A stretch of 64,000 nt of DNA from Roseivirga seohaensis (GCF_001592945.1 NZ_LRPB01000047.1:124001-188000), one strand, 5' to 3'. Counted from the stretch's first letter, positions 44,892 through 54,453 are shown. Numbers and translations are program-made. Notes: generated from the letters alone by a model not told the origin.

Positions 44892-45492
44892 TCGTCTTTA
44901 TTTTTTTGAGTAAAGGTGTATCATTTAAAAAATCACAATCCTTGGTGATTTTAAATGCTTTGTCTTCTTGCAGTGCACTAATGAGCTGATCGTATTGATT
45001 AACATGAATCTCTAGATCTTCTTTCGATAGATTATGTGTGCCCATCACTGTAAATGGAGGCAGGTATTCCATGCCACACAGGCGTGCGGTTTGTTCAAAA
45101 GGTCTCAAAAACTCATTCACAGAATAATGGTTGTTTCCGCTCGAACAATATACTTCTCGAGTACCGCCCGTGGTAATTACATTTAAGCATTTCTTATCTT
45201 GAAGTGCATTTCCCTTCGGACCATAAGCCCAATTAAATTCTAATACAACATCTATCCACTGTTTCATAAGCGGAGGGCAATTGTACCAGTAAAATGGGTG
45301 GTGCCATATAATCACATCGTGCGTATTCAGAAGCTCTTTCTCCTTAGGTAAATCAATATTGAAATCTGGGTATCGCTCATAAAGATCATGAAAGGTGATA
45401 CCCTCACGATTCTGTATTTTATCCACAAGAGCCTTATTCGTTTTTGAATGTTCGAATTTAGGATGAGCAAATAAGACCAATACGTTTTTCAT
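44881..45492 (-). CDS. KefF/KefG-like NAD(P)H oxidoreductase
   Basis: Flavodoxin-fold protein of 203 residues: VLVLFAHPKFEHSKTNKALVDKI, IIWHHPFYWYNCPPLMKQWIDVVLEFNWAYGPKGNALQDKKCLNVITTGGTREVYCSSGNNHYSVNEFL. The HHPFYWYNCPPLMKQWIDVV region binds FMN. Family members reduce quinones and stimulate the partner Kef potassium exporter. The gene overlap with the antiporter is strong evidence for that role here. Confidence 0.85.
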   Translation of the reverse strand: MKNVLVLFAHPKFEHSKTNKALVDKIQNREGITFHDLYERYPDFNIDLPKEKELLNTHDVIIWHHPFYWYNCPPLMKQWIDVVLEFNWAYGPKGNALQDKKCLNVITTGGTREVYCSSGNNHYSVNEFLRPFEQTARLCGMEYLPPFTVMGTHNLSKEDLEIHVNQYDQLISALQEDKAFKITKDCDFLNDTPLLKKIKTNER

Positions 45493-45592
45493 TCTTATGA
45501 TTTAGGTGACAAAGAATTTGACGCTATAAATAGTTCCTTCAATGTTGTATTTCACTTTGATTTTGAATTCAGCTGATTGAGCAGAAGTTCTT

Positions 45593-46870
45593 TTACTCTT
45601 CTATGGCTTCATAAATTAGTTTGTACATATCGTTCCAAAAGGCATTGTCATTAAAAGGTACAATTTGAGTCATACCTACGAACACCATTTCTTCTTTAGG
45701 ATCAATAAAGAACTTGGTGTTGAAGTATCCACTCCATTCGTAAGTGCCAGCTGATTTGGGGCTTTTTTTGTTTTCGCTATCTAAATAGACAGTGAAACCC
45801 AACCCGAAGGATTGGCCTGAGTTATTCTCTTTATAGTCTGTAATTACATTCGGCATTTGGTCGCTCGACATTTCTTTCAAGGCTTCTGCGCCTAAAATAT
45901 CGCCACCGCCTAATGCCAACGTATTAATGAATTTGGCGTAATCCATAGCGGTAGACGTAAGGCCACCGCCTCCTGCAAAAATATTTCTAGGGCCTTCCAT
46001 TGGATAACTGGCTTGAGCAGCCATTCCCATTTCATCTAAAGTAATGAGTTGGCCTTGCGCTTTGGTGTAAACAGGCACTAAACGATCGAACTTTTCTTTG
46101 GGTAAATAGAAATAAGTGTCTGTCATTCCAGCCTTATCGAAAATGTGTTGCTTGAAGTATTCGTCTAAAGCCTGATTTGAAACCACTTCAATCACTCTGC
46201 CCAAAACATCCATGCTGAGTCCATAAGAAAATTTTGCACCTGGCTGATGAGCTAAGGGTACTTTGGCCAGTTTGTCAATCCACTCTTCTGTACTCCAAGT
46301 AGGGTGAGAAAAACCTACGTTCATATTATATTTCTCGTAAACCGCCATCAACTTTCCAGGGTTAAAACTTCCGTAAACAATGCCCGAAGTGTGGGTTAGG
46401 AGGTTGCGGATGGTCACAGGTTTTTCTACAGGTACTGTTGTAAAACTTGAGTCGGAAGGCTCGAACGTATCAAGTACTACTTGGTCTTTAAATGATGGGA
46501 TATATTTATAAACGGGATCATCCAAGTCAATTTTTCCTTGTTCATACAGCTGCATAATACCAACTGAAGTAATGGCTTTGGTCATGGAAGCAATTCGGTA
46601 AATATCATCGTTCTGGTAAGCTTTTTCTTTTTTAGAAGTTCTGTAACCAAAGCTTTTATTGTAAACTATTTGACCATTTTTGGCCAATAAGAATGTTCCC
46701 CCCGGAAGCCTTTTTTCATCAATGGCTTTCATGATGAGATTATCTATTTCTGATAATTTATCAGCAGAAACACTAACACTTTCAGGTTTTAAATTGGTTT
46801 TAAGCGCTGTGTTTTCATTGCATGAATAAATTGAAACACAGAGTAAGAGGAGTAAGGCTAGCTTTTTCAT
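45593..46870 (-). CDS. Class C beta-lactamase-like serine hydrolase, lipoprotein
   Basis: Protein of 425 residues from the ATG at 46870; an upstream in-frame start adds a region before the signal and is less likely. The signal LALLLLLCVSIYSC ends in a lipobox. The SxxK motif is IASMTKAITS, with the lysine that activates the nucleophilic serine. YGLSMDVLG provides the YxN-type tyrosine. The KTG-type region is not obvious; GGGGLTST is a possible stand-in. The family includes peptidases, esterases and beta-lactamases, so no substrate is assigned. Confidence 0.82.
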   Translation of the reverse strand: MKKLALLLLLCVSIYSCNENTALKTNLKPESVSVSADKLSEIDNLIMKAIDEKRLPGGTFLLAKNGQIVYNKSFGYRTSKKEKAYQNDDIYRIASMTKAITSVGIMQLYEQGKIDLDDPVYKYIPSFKDQVVLDTFEPSDSSFTTVPVEKPVTIRNLLTHTSGIVYGSFNPGKLMAVYEKYNMNVGFSHPTWSTEEWIDKLAKVPLAHQPGAKFSYGLSMDVLGRVIEVVSNQALDEYFKQHIFDKAGMTDTYFYLPKEKFDRLVPVYTKAQGQLITLDEMGMAAQASYPMEGPRNIFAGGGGLTSTAMDYAKFINTLALGGGDILGAEALKEMSSDQMPNVITDYKENNSGQSFGLGFTVYLDSENKKSPKSAGTYEWSGYFNTKFFIDPKEEMVFVGMTQIVPFNDNAFWNDMYKLIYEAIEE

Positions 46871-46987
46871 TAGGTCGATTTTGATGAGAAGATAAGCACA
46901 ATAGACCAAAAGATTTTTACCACTTATAAGTTTATAAGAAAGGTAAAGCCGTCAACCTCTAGTAATACTCAAAAAATGTAATGTTTG

Positions 46988-48082
46988 CTAGTCACCAAAT
47001 GAAATACCGATGCCTTTGGCAGCATGCACCAAATAGGAGAGTGGATCTACATTATTGTAGGCTTCGGTAGCGGCTTCTAATGATACTGAACTGATCTCAT
47101 TGTTTTTGAAGGTGACCATTTTTCCGAAATCACCCGTTAAAGCCAATTCCATGGCCTTTACCCCATATTGGGTTGCTAAAACTCTATCGAAGGCATTTGG
47201 ACTGCCACCCCTTTGTAAATGGCCAAGCACCATTTCACGGATATCTGCCTTACAGCCGACATTTTTCAGTTGTTGGGTAAGCTGATAAGCTACACCTCCC
47301 AAACGTAAGTTTTGGTAGCCTGCTTCATCGCTTTTTCTGGCCGTAATACTCCCGTCTTTTGGTTTTGCTCCTTCTGCTATTACAATGTTTACAAACCCTC
47401 TACCGTTATTGTATCGCGATTCAATTCTTTCTTTTACGGCTTCAATATCATAAGGAATTTCTGGAATTAGGCAGATTTCAGCTCCACCAGCTATGGCTGA
47501 ATGGAGTGCAATCCAACCTGCAGAGCGTCCCATCACTTCAAGAATAATTACTCGGTGATGACTTTCAGCGGTTGAAACCAGTTTGTCTACAGCGTCTGTC
47601 GCTTCTTGCACTGCGGTTTGAAACCCGAAAGTGTAATCGGTGGCAGAAAGGTCGTTGTCTATGGTTTTCGGAACACCCACTACGGGCATCCCTTTATCGA
47701 ACAAGGCTTTACTGATACGCTGAGAACCGTCTCCGCCAATACTGATTACACAATCAAAATCCATTTCTTTTATCATGTGCACCATTTCGTCTGAACGATC
47801 TATGGTTTCAACTTCTCCATTTTCTTTAGTAATGGTGAAGTTGAAAGGGTCTGATTTAGTAGTAGTACCCAGAATGGTACCGCCTTTTACATGAATACCC
47901 GCAACGGTTTTATTGGTAAGCCTAATAATTTCTTGCGGAGCACGAAGTACACCATTATAAGCTTCGATACTACCATATACTTCTACATCGCCTTCATGAT
48001 CGGCTCTTTTCACAATAGCTCTGATTACGGCATTTAAGCCAGGGCAGTCGCCACCTCCAGTAAGTACTAGTATCTTTTTCAT
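46988..48082 (-). CDS. pfkA: 6-phosphofructokinase
   Basis: Protein of 364 residues. The N-terminal GGGDCPGLNAVIRAIV is the phosphofructokinase start. SIGGDGSQRISKAL (about residue 117) carries the Gly in place of the Asp of PPi-dependent enzymes and suggests ATP use. PKTIDNDLSATDYTFGFQTAV contains the catalytic aspartate, but with Lys where classical ATP enzymes have Gly, which is a mixed signature. MGRSAGWIALHSAIAGGAEICLIPE and GHLQRGGSPNAFDRV complete the family. It catalyses the committed step of glycolysis. It has its own upstream region with a 15-base inverted repeat. Confidence 0.93.
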   Translation of the reverse strand: MKKILVLTGGGDCPGLNAVIRAIVKRADHEGDVEVYGSIEAYNGVLRAPQEIIRLTNKTVAGIHVKGGTILGTTTKSDPFNFTITKENGEVETIDRSDEMVHMIKEMDFDCVISIGGDGSQRISKALFDKGMPVVGVPKTIDNDLSATDYTFGFQTAVQEATDAVDKLVSTAESHHRVIILEVMGRSAGWIALHSAIAGGAEICLIPEIPYDIEAVKERIESRYNNGRGFVNIVIAEGAKPKDGSITARKSDEAGYQNLRLGGVAYQLTQQLKNVGCKADIREMVLGHLQRGGSPNAFDRVLATQYGVKAMELALTGDFGKMVTFKNNEISSVSLEAATEAYNNVDPLSYLVHAAKGIGISFGD

Positions 48083-48115
48083 GCTATTTCTTTATGAATC
48101 ATTTCAAGATGAGAG

Positions 48116-48197
48116 AACCCTCCAAAAGTTGTTATTATAAAGCTATGCAAATTCATCTCGATTTAGATGTTTGTTTAAGCTTAACTTTTGGAGGGTT
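48116..48197. repeat. 15-base perfect inverted repeat upstream of pfkA
   Basis: AACCCTCCAAAAGTT at 48116-48130 is repeated inverted as AACTTTTGGAGGGTT at 48183-48197, with 52 bases between. The repeat lies between typA and the pfkA start codon. The arms could pair in single-stranded DNA or RNA, or could be two binding sites; the loop is not a gene. Confidence 0.75.
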
Positions 48198-48231
48198 TCC
48201 TTATGCTTATTTGAGTGCTAAAGTTATAAAC

Positions 48232-48264
48232 AAAAAAACTCCTGAATTTGATTTCAGGAGTTTT
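48232..48264 (-). terminator. typA terminator
   Basis: Perfect twelve-pair stem AAAACTCCTGAA / TTCAGGAGTTTT (48235-48246 and 48253-48264) with the loop TTTGAT. Reading on the minus strand the stem is followed by a run of T (48238-48232). Confidence 0.88.
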
Positions 48265-48287
48265 GAATTTTAGTGGTTAAAAAGGAA

Positions 48288-50090
48288 TTAGTCCTTTTTG
48301 GCCATTCTTAAACGAGTGCTCTCGTCTAACCATATTTTTCTCATTCTTATTGATTGAGGAGTGATTTCTAAGTATTCATCCTTTTGGATGTATTCCATGG
48401 CTTCTTCTAAAGAGAATCTGCGCGGAGGAACAATTTTAGAGTTGTCGTCAGAGCCTGACGCACGCATGTTGGTCAGTTTTTTTCCTTTTTGAATGTTTAC
48501 CACCAAGTCATTTTCACGGCTATGTTCGCCAATAACTTGACCTGTGTAAAGTTCTTCTCCAGGAGCAACGAAGAATACACCTCTGTCTTGAAGTTTATCA
48601 ATAGAGTAGGCAGTACCTGGTCCGTTTTCCATTGAAATTAGAGAGCCATTTGCACGGCCTTTAATTTCACCTTTCATTGGCTGATACTCTTTAAACCTGT
48701 GGTTCATAACGGCCTCACCAGCAGTGGCGGTAAGTACGTTGTTTCTTAAACCAATTAATCCTCTTGAAGGAATTTCGAACTCTAAATGTTGTTGGTCGCC
48801 TTTCGGCTCCATAATTTTAAGCTCACCTTTTCTTTGGGTAGCCAATTCAATTACTTTACCTGCAACGTTATCTGGCACATCAACGACCAATGTTTCGATT
48901 GGTTCGCATTTCTTACCATCAATTTCTTTGTAAATAACTTGTGGCTGACCTACCATAAGCTCGTAACCTTCTCTACGCATGGTTTCGATCAAAACAGAAA
49001 GGTGAAGGATACCACGGCCAAAAACCAAGAACTTATCTTCAGAATCAGTATCCTGAATTTTAAGAGCAAGGTTCTTTTCGATTTCTTTGTATAGTCTTTC
49101 TCTTAAGTGTCTTGAGGTTACAAATTTACCTTCACTACCAAAGCCAGGAGAGTTGTTGATGGTAAACAACATGTTCATTGTTGGCTCATCAATTTTTAGC
49201 CTTTTTAATGGCTGTGGATTATCAAAATCGGTAAGGGTATCACCAATTTCAAAACCTTCTAAGCCCACAATAGCACAAAGATCACCTGCTTTTACTTCGG
49301 TTACTTTAGCGCGGCCTAAGCCTTCAAAAACCTGTAATTCTTTAATTCTAACTCTTTTAACAGAGCCGTCAGCTTTGGTTAAGCCCATTGCTTTTCCTTC
49401 TTCCAATTTACCTTGGTACACTCTACCAATTGCAATTCTACCTACAAAAGAAGAGTAGTCGAGAGAAGTAACTTGAAACTGAGGAATGCCATCAGGAGAA
49501 GGTGCTTCTGGAATTACTTCCAATATTTTATCTAAAAGAGGGAAAATGTTATCAGTTGGTTTTTGCCAATCGGTACTCATCCATCCTTGTTTAGAAGAAC
49601 CATAAATGGTATGAAAATCTAATTGTTCTTCTGTAGCGTCAAGATTGAACATTAAGTCAAAAACTTGCTCATGAACCTCGTCAGGTCTACAGTTTTCTTT
49701 ATCAACTTTATTTACTACTACGATTGGTGTAAGGCCAAGCTCAAGTGCTTTACCCAATACAAATCGTGTTTGAGGCATTGCACCTTCAAAAGCATCAACA
49801 AGCAAAAGAACACCATCGGCCATTCTTAAAACACGCTCTACCTCACCGCCAAAATCTGCGTGACCAGGAGTGTCAATAATATTAATCTTAACTCCTTTAT
49901 AAACAACTGATACGTTTTTAGAAAGAATGGTAATTCCTCTTTCACGCTCTAAGTCGTTGTTATCCAGTATTAAGTCACCTGTTTCTTGATTCTCTCTGAA
50001 AATCTGAGAAGCGTGGATGATTTTATCTACCAAGGTTGTTTTACCGTGGTCAACGTGTGCGATAATCGCGATGTTTCTTATGCTTTGCAT
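48288..50090 (-). CDS. typA: Translational GTPase TypA/BipA
   Basis: Ribosome-associated GTPase of 600 residues. G1 AHVDHGKTTLVDKII, G2 RGITI, G3 DTPGHADFGGEVERV and G4 NKVD are present, followed by EF-G-like domains and the C-terminal domain unique to TypA (GRGILHLSVLIETMRREGYELMVGQPQVI and ARGLIGLRNNVLTATAGEAVMNHRF). It assists ribosome assembly and stress adaptation. It is a single leftward gene with its own terminator. The 302-base region upstream (50091-50393) holds no recognisable feature. Confidence 0.96.
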   Translation of the reverse strand: MQSIRNIAIIAHVDHGKTTLVDKIIHASQIFRENQETGDLILDNNDLERERGITILSKNVSVVYKGVKINIIDTPGHADFGGEVERVLRMADGVLLLVDAFEGAMPQTRFVLGKALELGLTPIVVVNKVDKENCRPDEVHEQVFDLMFNLDATEEQLDFHTIYGSSKQGWMSTDWQKPTDNIFPLLDKILEVIPEAPSPDGIPQFQVTSLDYSSFVGRIAIGRVYQGKLEEGKAMGLTKADGSVKRVRIKELQVFEGLGRAKVTEVKAGDLCAIVGLEGFEIGDTLTDFDNPQPLKRLKIDEPTMNMLFTINNSPGFGSEGKFVTSRHLRERLYKEIEKNLALKIQDTDSEDKFLVFGRGILHLSVLIETMRREGYELMVGQPQVIYKEIDGKKCEPIETLVVDVPDNVAGKVIELATQRKGELKIMEPKGDQQHLEFEIPSRGLIGLRNNVLTATAGEAVMNHRFKEYQPMKGEIKGRANGSLISMENGPGTAYSIDKLQDRGVFFVAPGEELYTGQVIGEHSRENDLVVNIQKGKKLTNMRASGSDDNSKIVPPRRFSLEEAMEYIQKDEYLEITPQSIRMRKIWLDESTRLRMAKKD

Positions 50091-50393
50091 GACAGCTTAA
50101 AATTGAAGGCGCAAAGGTAAGGATTCCGATTTAATAATTGTGATTTCTTTATTAAATGAATATTAGCAAGCAACCGAACTGATCATTATATGTTCACAGA
50201 GCAAGTAAAAAGGTCTATCTTGTTGAAATAAAGGTTACTTGGGTGTTGTTAGAGGTTATACAAATAACTTTGTTTTAGGTTGATAAAAATACCCATGTGT
50301 GGAGAAATTACGCTATGTTACTTTAACAAAAGTAGGTTCTAGAGTGTTTTTTACAGCTTTTGATCATGGCAAGATTTTAGAAATATATTACTC

Positions 50394-51446
50394 ATGAAAC
50401 TCTCTCTCTCAAAAACAGCATATGCCCTTATTATCATTGTACTTGGTGTACTAGTTTTAAAGCAAGGTGGCTTTTTGTTTATTCCATTAGCTTTTGCCTT
50501 TATTGGCGTGTCTTTTTATCTAAAGCCCGTACAGTGGTTAGAATCAAAGGGGTTCAACTCCTTTTGGTCTATTTTCACCCCTTTGGTTACAGGTAGTATC
50601 ATTATTTTTTTTGCTGGCTACTTTATGGTTTCACAAATTGTAGGTGTGGCTAAATCAATGGATTCTGATGTGAACATTGAGAATGCATCTGGCAAAATTG
50701 CTGAGTTCTTCAATGATAAAGTTCCAGATGGAATGATGTCGGTAGATAAGGAGGAAGTTTCTGAAAGTATGAAGAATATGCTGGGTAATTTGGGCATGCC
50801 GTTAATCGGAGGAACTTTTAAGGCTACCGGTTGGGTAGTAAGTAATGGTACTTTAGCTCTTGTATTTACATTTCTTATTTTATTGTACCGAAAAGGTATA
50901 GCCGATATAGTAACCCATTTAGGGAATAAAGCCAATGCTAAAGAGCATACCGAATTGCTTTTGAGGCTGACCAAAACAGGGCAGCAATATATGTCGGGGC
51001 TTGGGTTATTGATCGTAATTCTAACTACTCTATATACAATTGCTTTTTATGCCTTTGGGCTCAAATATTCACTTGTGTTTGCTTTTGTAGCGGCTACTCT
51101 GGCTATCATTCCTTATATCGGTACTACGCTTGGCGCCTCACTACCAGTAATTTACGCCTATATTACTTACGATAATCACTATATCGCTTTAGGTCTTATA
51201 GGTTGTATAATCCTTATTCAGAGTTTAGAGGGTAATTTCCTGACACCTAAAATTGTTGGAGGAAGCATGAAGTTAAACCCATTGGCTTCGCTTATGGCCT
51301 TAGTAATCGGGAATTACATTTGGGGTTTAGCAGGAATGATTTTGTTCTTGCCTTTGGCCGCCATGGCGCGTATTGTTATTAAGGAAATAGAACCTTTGAA
51401 GCCACTGGCTGAGTTGTCGGGTGAAAAAATCACTAATACCGAATGA
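50394..51446 (+). CDS. AI-2E/PerM-family membrane transporter
   Basis: Protein of 350 residues with about eight transmembrane segments. It starts with two closely spaced helices (YALIIIVLGVLVLKQGGFLFIPLAFAFIGVSFYLKP), continues with a soluble loop, and closes with the signature LAIIPYIGTTLGASLPVIYAYITY and EGNFLTPKIVGGSMKLNPLASLMALVIGNYIWGLAGMILFLPLAA. The family is called AI-2E (PerM) after a proposed autoinducer-2 exporter; the true substrate is usually unknown. It converges on the SCO gene over 21 bases. Confidence 0.88.
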   Translation: MKLSLSKTAYALIIIVLGVLVLKQGGFLFIPLAFAFIGVSFYLKPVQWLESKGFNSFWSIFTPLVTGSIIIFFAGYFMVSQIVGVAKSMDSDVNIENASGKIAEFFNDKVPDGMMSVDKEEVSESMKNMLGNLGMPLIGGTFKATGWVVSNGTLALVFTFLILLYRKGIADIVTHLGNKANAKEHTELLLRLTKTGQQYMSGLGLLIVILTTLYTIAFYAFGLKYSLVFAFVAATLAIIPYIGTTLGASLPVIYAYITYDNHYIALGLIGCIILIQSLEGNFLTPKIVGGSMKLNPLASLMALVIGNYIWGLAGMILFLPLAAMARIVIKEIEPLKPLAELSGEKITNTE

Positions 51447-51467
51447 TTCTTTATGATTGATGGCCGC

Positions 51468-52058
51468 TTATTTTGCTAAGTCTATAATGGCCTGTATAGT
51501 TTCTCCATTATTAACACCTAGTCCTTCTTTTTGGTGAACCAATTCACCTTCTTGATTGAAAACACTGATGATGTTAGAGTGAGAAAAATCCATTGGAGAA
51601 ATTTTCTTATAGTTCACGGCCAATACAGCAGCAAACTCACGAGTGTCACTTTCTGAACCTCTTAAGAAAAGCCATTGGTCTGAATCCATTTCGTTTTCAA
51701 TAGCGAACTCTTTCAGCCTTTCAGGTGTGTCGGTTTCTGGGTCTATACTGACTAGTACGAATTTGACGTTTTGCTTTTTTTCATTAGGTAGTTTTGATTC
51801 TATATCCCTCATGTCTGCTACTAGGCGTGGACAGGCTACCTGACATGAAGTATAAATCATTACCATTACCAAAACGTCTCCTCTTAAGTCTTTTAGTTCA
51901 GTTTCTTTATTGTTCTGAGACGTCCAAACCGAAGGCAGGTTGTAGATAGAGAGTTCAGAAAGCTCTTTATTAGTTTCTGCTACTTCTTGTTTCTTCTTGT
52001 TTCCGCATGAAGAGAACAGGAGGGTGATGATTATGATAAATACGGAGAGATTTTTCAT
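51468..52058 (-). CDS. SCO1/SenC-family copper-binding lipoprotein
   Basis: Lipoprotein of 196 residues (lipobox TLLFSSC, then GNKKK). It has the thioredoxin-like SCO fold: TSCQVACPRLVADMRDIE carries the CxxxC copper motif, SIDPETDTPERLKEFAIENE follows, and the copper-binding His is in DFSHSNIISVF. SCO proteins deliver copper to oxidases or to NirK-type enzymes. It is the last gene of the leftward nirK cluster, 44 bases after the FGE-type gene, which fits a copper-loading role for NirK. Confidence 0.87.
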   Translation of the reverse strand: MKNLSVFIIIITLLFSSCGNKKKQEVAETNKELSELSIYNLPSVWTSQNNKETELKDLRGDVLVMVMIYTSCQVACPRLVADMRDIESKLPNEKKQNVKFVLVSIDPETDTPERLKEFAIENEMDSDQWLFLRGSESDTREFAAVLAVNYKKISPMDFSHSNIISVFNQEGELVHQKEGLGVNNGETIQAIIDLAK

Positions 52059-52102
52059 CTTGAGGGTTTGTTTGCTGTGAGTTTTACCAATTTTTAAATG
52101 GC

Positions 52103-52888
52103 TTATTGATTAGTATTCACATCTTGAATACATCTAAACCCAAGGTTTTTAATTGAGTACTGCGCCTTAATGCTGCCTCTAAAAGCATAACGCATAAAGG
52201 CCGCGTAATTCATTAGGTCTGAAGCACCAACTGCCGCGCTACCGCAAAACAGGTCGCTGTCTTTATCCACATCTTTTCTGGATTCACCTGAAATGAGTAC
52301 AGAATTAAAATCTAAAGTCCATTCCCAAGCAGCACCGTGTAAATCGTAGATTCCCCAATAATTTTTGAATGTGGAGCCAATAGGGTTTTTGATGGTGTTG
52401 GAAGTTTCATACCAACTTAAAATATACTTATTGTAGTCCTCTTTCTTTCGGGCATCAGGCGAAACAGCATCGGCCATTGCCGCATATTCCCATTCGTCTA
52501 CAGTTGGAAGCCTTTTTCCTTGGTATTCACAATAGGATTTGGCGGCAAACCAAGAAACACTTGTAATAGGAGCATCGGGGAGAAAGTCTTTACTGAATGT
52601 TGTATCATTTTCCCAGTTGGCTAAATAGCTGGCATCTGCATACAACTTAAGGACTTTACTTTTTCTCCATTTAGGATGGTCAATTACAAACTGTTGGTAT
52701 TCCGCATTTGTAACAGGGTAAACATCCATGAAAAATGAATTGACTTTTACGGTAGCAGAATCGACCCCATATAAGGGGATGAATTCACCCCCTTTAACCA
52801 ATACCATATTCTTTTGTTGCGCCAATGTAGTTAGCGGTATAATTAGGCAGAGCCAAGTGGTCACTATCTTTCCGTAAAAGGAATTCAT
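52103..52888 (-). CDS. Formylglycine-generating-enzyme-fold (SUMF1) protein, secreted
   Basis: Protein of 261 residues with a signal ending at TTLAQQ. SUMF1 blocks are MVLVKGGEFIPL, VNSFFMDVYPVTNAEYQQFV, PITSVSWFAAKSYCEYQGKRLPTVDEWEYAAMA and NYWGIYDLHGAAWEWT. The terminal GFRCI has only one of the two cysteines of true formylglycine-generating enzymes, so it is probably structural, as in gliding or nirK-associated homologues. The gene lies 12 bases after nirK and 44 before the SCO gene, so it belongs to the same unit. Its role in nitrite reduction is unknown. Confidence 0.8.
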   Translation of the reverse strand: MNSFYGKIVTTWLCLIIPLTTLAQQKNMVLVKGGEFIPLYGVDSATVKVNSFFMDVYPVTNAEYQQFVIDHPKWRKSKVLKLYADASYLANWENDTTFSKDFLPDAPITSVSWFAAKSYCEYQGKRLPTVDEWEYAAMADAVSPDARKKEDYNKYILSWYETSNTIKNPIGSTFKNYWGIYDLHGAAWEWTLDFNSVLISGESRKDVDKDSDLFCGSAAVGASDLMNYAAFMRYAFRGSIKAQYSIKNLGFRCIQDVNTNQ

Positions 52889-52900
52889 TTCGATCAGTTT

Positions 52901-54367
52901 TTACTTAATATTTCTTCTGCTTTTCACCATTGCACCAGTAACCTCTGACTTGTTATTGCCCCAGTTGTTATAAACATAGGTCAATACACTGGCTATTTCA
53001 TTGTCGGTTAGTGTTTGCTTGGTCATTACACTGTTGTATTTCGTGCCGTTAACAGTAATCTCACCAGATTTGCCATGCAGTACAATGTCTATTGCTCTGT
53101 TTACGTCTGCGTTTAAATAGTCAGCCTTTGCCAAAGGAGGGAAGATGGTTGGAATACCTTGACCTTCTGGTTGGTGACAAGCAAAACAGGTTTGTTGGTA
53201 GACCGTTTTACCCAAATTCAATTTTTCTGCAAGCGATAACTCTTGAGGTGCCTCTTCTTTGGCGGTAGCTGTAGATGGCATTGTTTGGATACCGCTACCT
53301 TCTGGTAGGTAAATGCCTTCCATTTGCGTTCCAGAGTAAACTTGTTCATCTTCTTCGCCTGAAACTTTTAACATACCCAAAGCTCCTTTATTAAAAGCTC
53401 TGAAGATAGAGTGATCAACCAATACGAGAGTTCCCGGTACATCTACTTTGAATTCAACCATAGCAGCCCCACCTGCAGGAATTAGCGTAGTCTGTACGTT
53501 CTTGTTGACCATAGAACCACCTTCAACTGATACTTTATCGAAAATTTCACCAATCACGTGGAAAGAAGATACAAGGTTAGGGCCTCCATTTCCAACAAAG
53601 AGTCTAATGGTTTCACCAACATTTGCAGTCAAGGCATTATCGCCAGTAAGTCCATTAACTTGACCGTTGAAAACTACATAATCAGCATCTTCATTTACAG
53701 CCTTTTGCATATCGAAGGCCTGCAAACCACGCTCACCGTTGGCGCCTTTTGTATAGAAGTCGCCTTGCATTACATAATATTCTTTGTCAACCGGAGGTAA
53801 ACCACCTTCTGGCTCTACTAAGATTAAGCCGTACATTCCGTTAGCAATGTGCATTCCCACCGGGGCAGTAGCACAGTGGTATACATAAAGCCCTGGGTTT
53901 AAGGTTTTAAAAGAGAATGTTTTTTCATGACCTGGAGCAACAAATGATGATTCAGCTCCTCCTCCAGGACCAGTTACAGCATGTAAATCAATATTGTGAG
54001 GTAACTTGTTGTCTGGGTGATTTGATAATGTAAATTCTACTTCGTCACCTACACGAGTTCTGATGAAACTTCCTGGTACTGAACCCCCGAAAGTCCAATA
54101 GATGTACTTTACTCCATCGGTCATGGTTCCTTCTTGTTCAAGGATTTCCATGTTTACAATCACCTTTTTGGCTTTTCTATCGCCAATGGGAACTGGAACG
54201 TTTGGTGGAGAAGTTAGGTCTGCAATGACTTGGCCTGTTATAGGCATGTCTTTTGGGTTTCTAATCGTGGGCTTGTCATTCGAACAGGAAGGTAGAATGG
54301 CTATAAAAAGCGCCAAAACCATGGCTTTTTTAATGTCCCAAAATGAGTGGTTGGCAGTGTTTTTCAT
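52901..54367 (-). CDS. nirK: Copper nitrite reductase NirK with fused cytochrome c
   Basis: Lipoprotein of 488 residues (ATG 54367; the open frame before it holds no signal). Cys28 in AILPSC is the lipidated residue. The two cupredoxin domains carry type 1 copper ligands His124, Cys165, His173, Met178 and type 2 ligands His129, His164 and His319 ([16 protein letters not shown]). Asp127 and His270 ([12 protein letters not shown]) are the catalytic pair, as in AniA-type enzymes. From about residue 400 a cytochrome c domain follows with CFACHQ haem motif. It reduces nitrite to NO. An operator dyad lies upstream. Confidence 0.95.
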   Translation of the reverse strand: MKNTANHSFWDIKKAMVLALFIAILPSCSNDKPTIRNPKDMPITGQVIADLTSPPNVPVPIGDRKAKKVIVNMEILEQEGTMTDGVKYIYWTFGGSVPGSFIRTRVGDEVEFTLSNHPDNKLPHNIDLHAVTGPGGGAESSFVAPGHEKTFSFKTLNPGLYVYHCATAPVGMHIANGMYGLILVEPEGGLPPVDKEYYVMQGDFYTKGANGERGLQAFDMQKAVNEDADYVVFNGQVNGLTGDNALTANVGETIRLFVGNGGPNLVSSFHVIGEIFDKVSVEGGSMVNKNVQTTLIPAGGAAMVEFKVDVPGTLVLVDHSIFRAFNKGALGMLKVSGEEDEQVYSGTQMEGIYLPEGSGIQTMPSTATAKEEAPQELSLAEKLNLGKTVYQQTCFACHQPEGQGIPTIFPPLAKADYLNADVNRAIDIVLHGKSGEITVNGTKYNSVMTKQTLTDNEIASVLTYVYNNWGNNKSEVTGAMVKSRRNIK

Positions 54368-54439
54368 AGTGCTGAATTTAGCTGTGTGGAATCGACTTAT
54401 TTGTCTATATAAAAGTAAATTATAAACATGCTGGACTAT

Positions 54440-54453
54440 ATGATCTAGGTCAT
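54440..54453. promoter_or_regulatory. Candidate Crp/Fnr-type operator upstream of nirK
   Basis: ATGATCTAGGTCAT is a 14-base near-palindrome (TGA-N6-TCA core, two mismatched positions), 73-86 bases upstream of the nirK start. The spacing fits a Crp/Fnr-family site; such regulators (NO- or oxygen-sensing) usually control nirK. A second, looser inverted repeat CATGCT...AGCATG surrounds it (about 54427-54464). Which regulator binds is not known. Confidence 0.45.

Noticed and set aside
50285-50332. Short frame beginning MCGEITLCYF upstream of the AI-2E-type gene
   Set aside because: Superficially like the MCGI start of class II glutamine amidotransferases, but it stops after 15 residues; regarded as chance.
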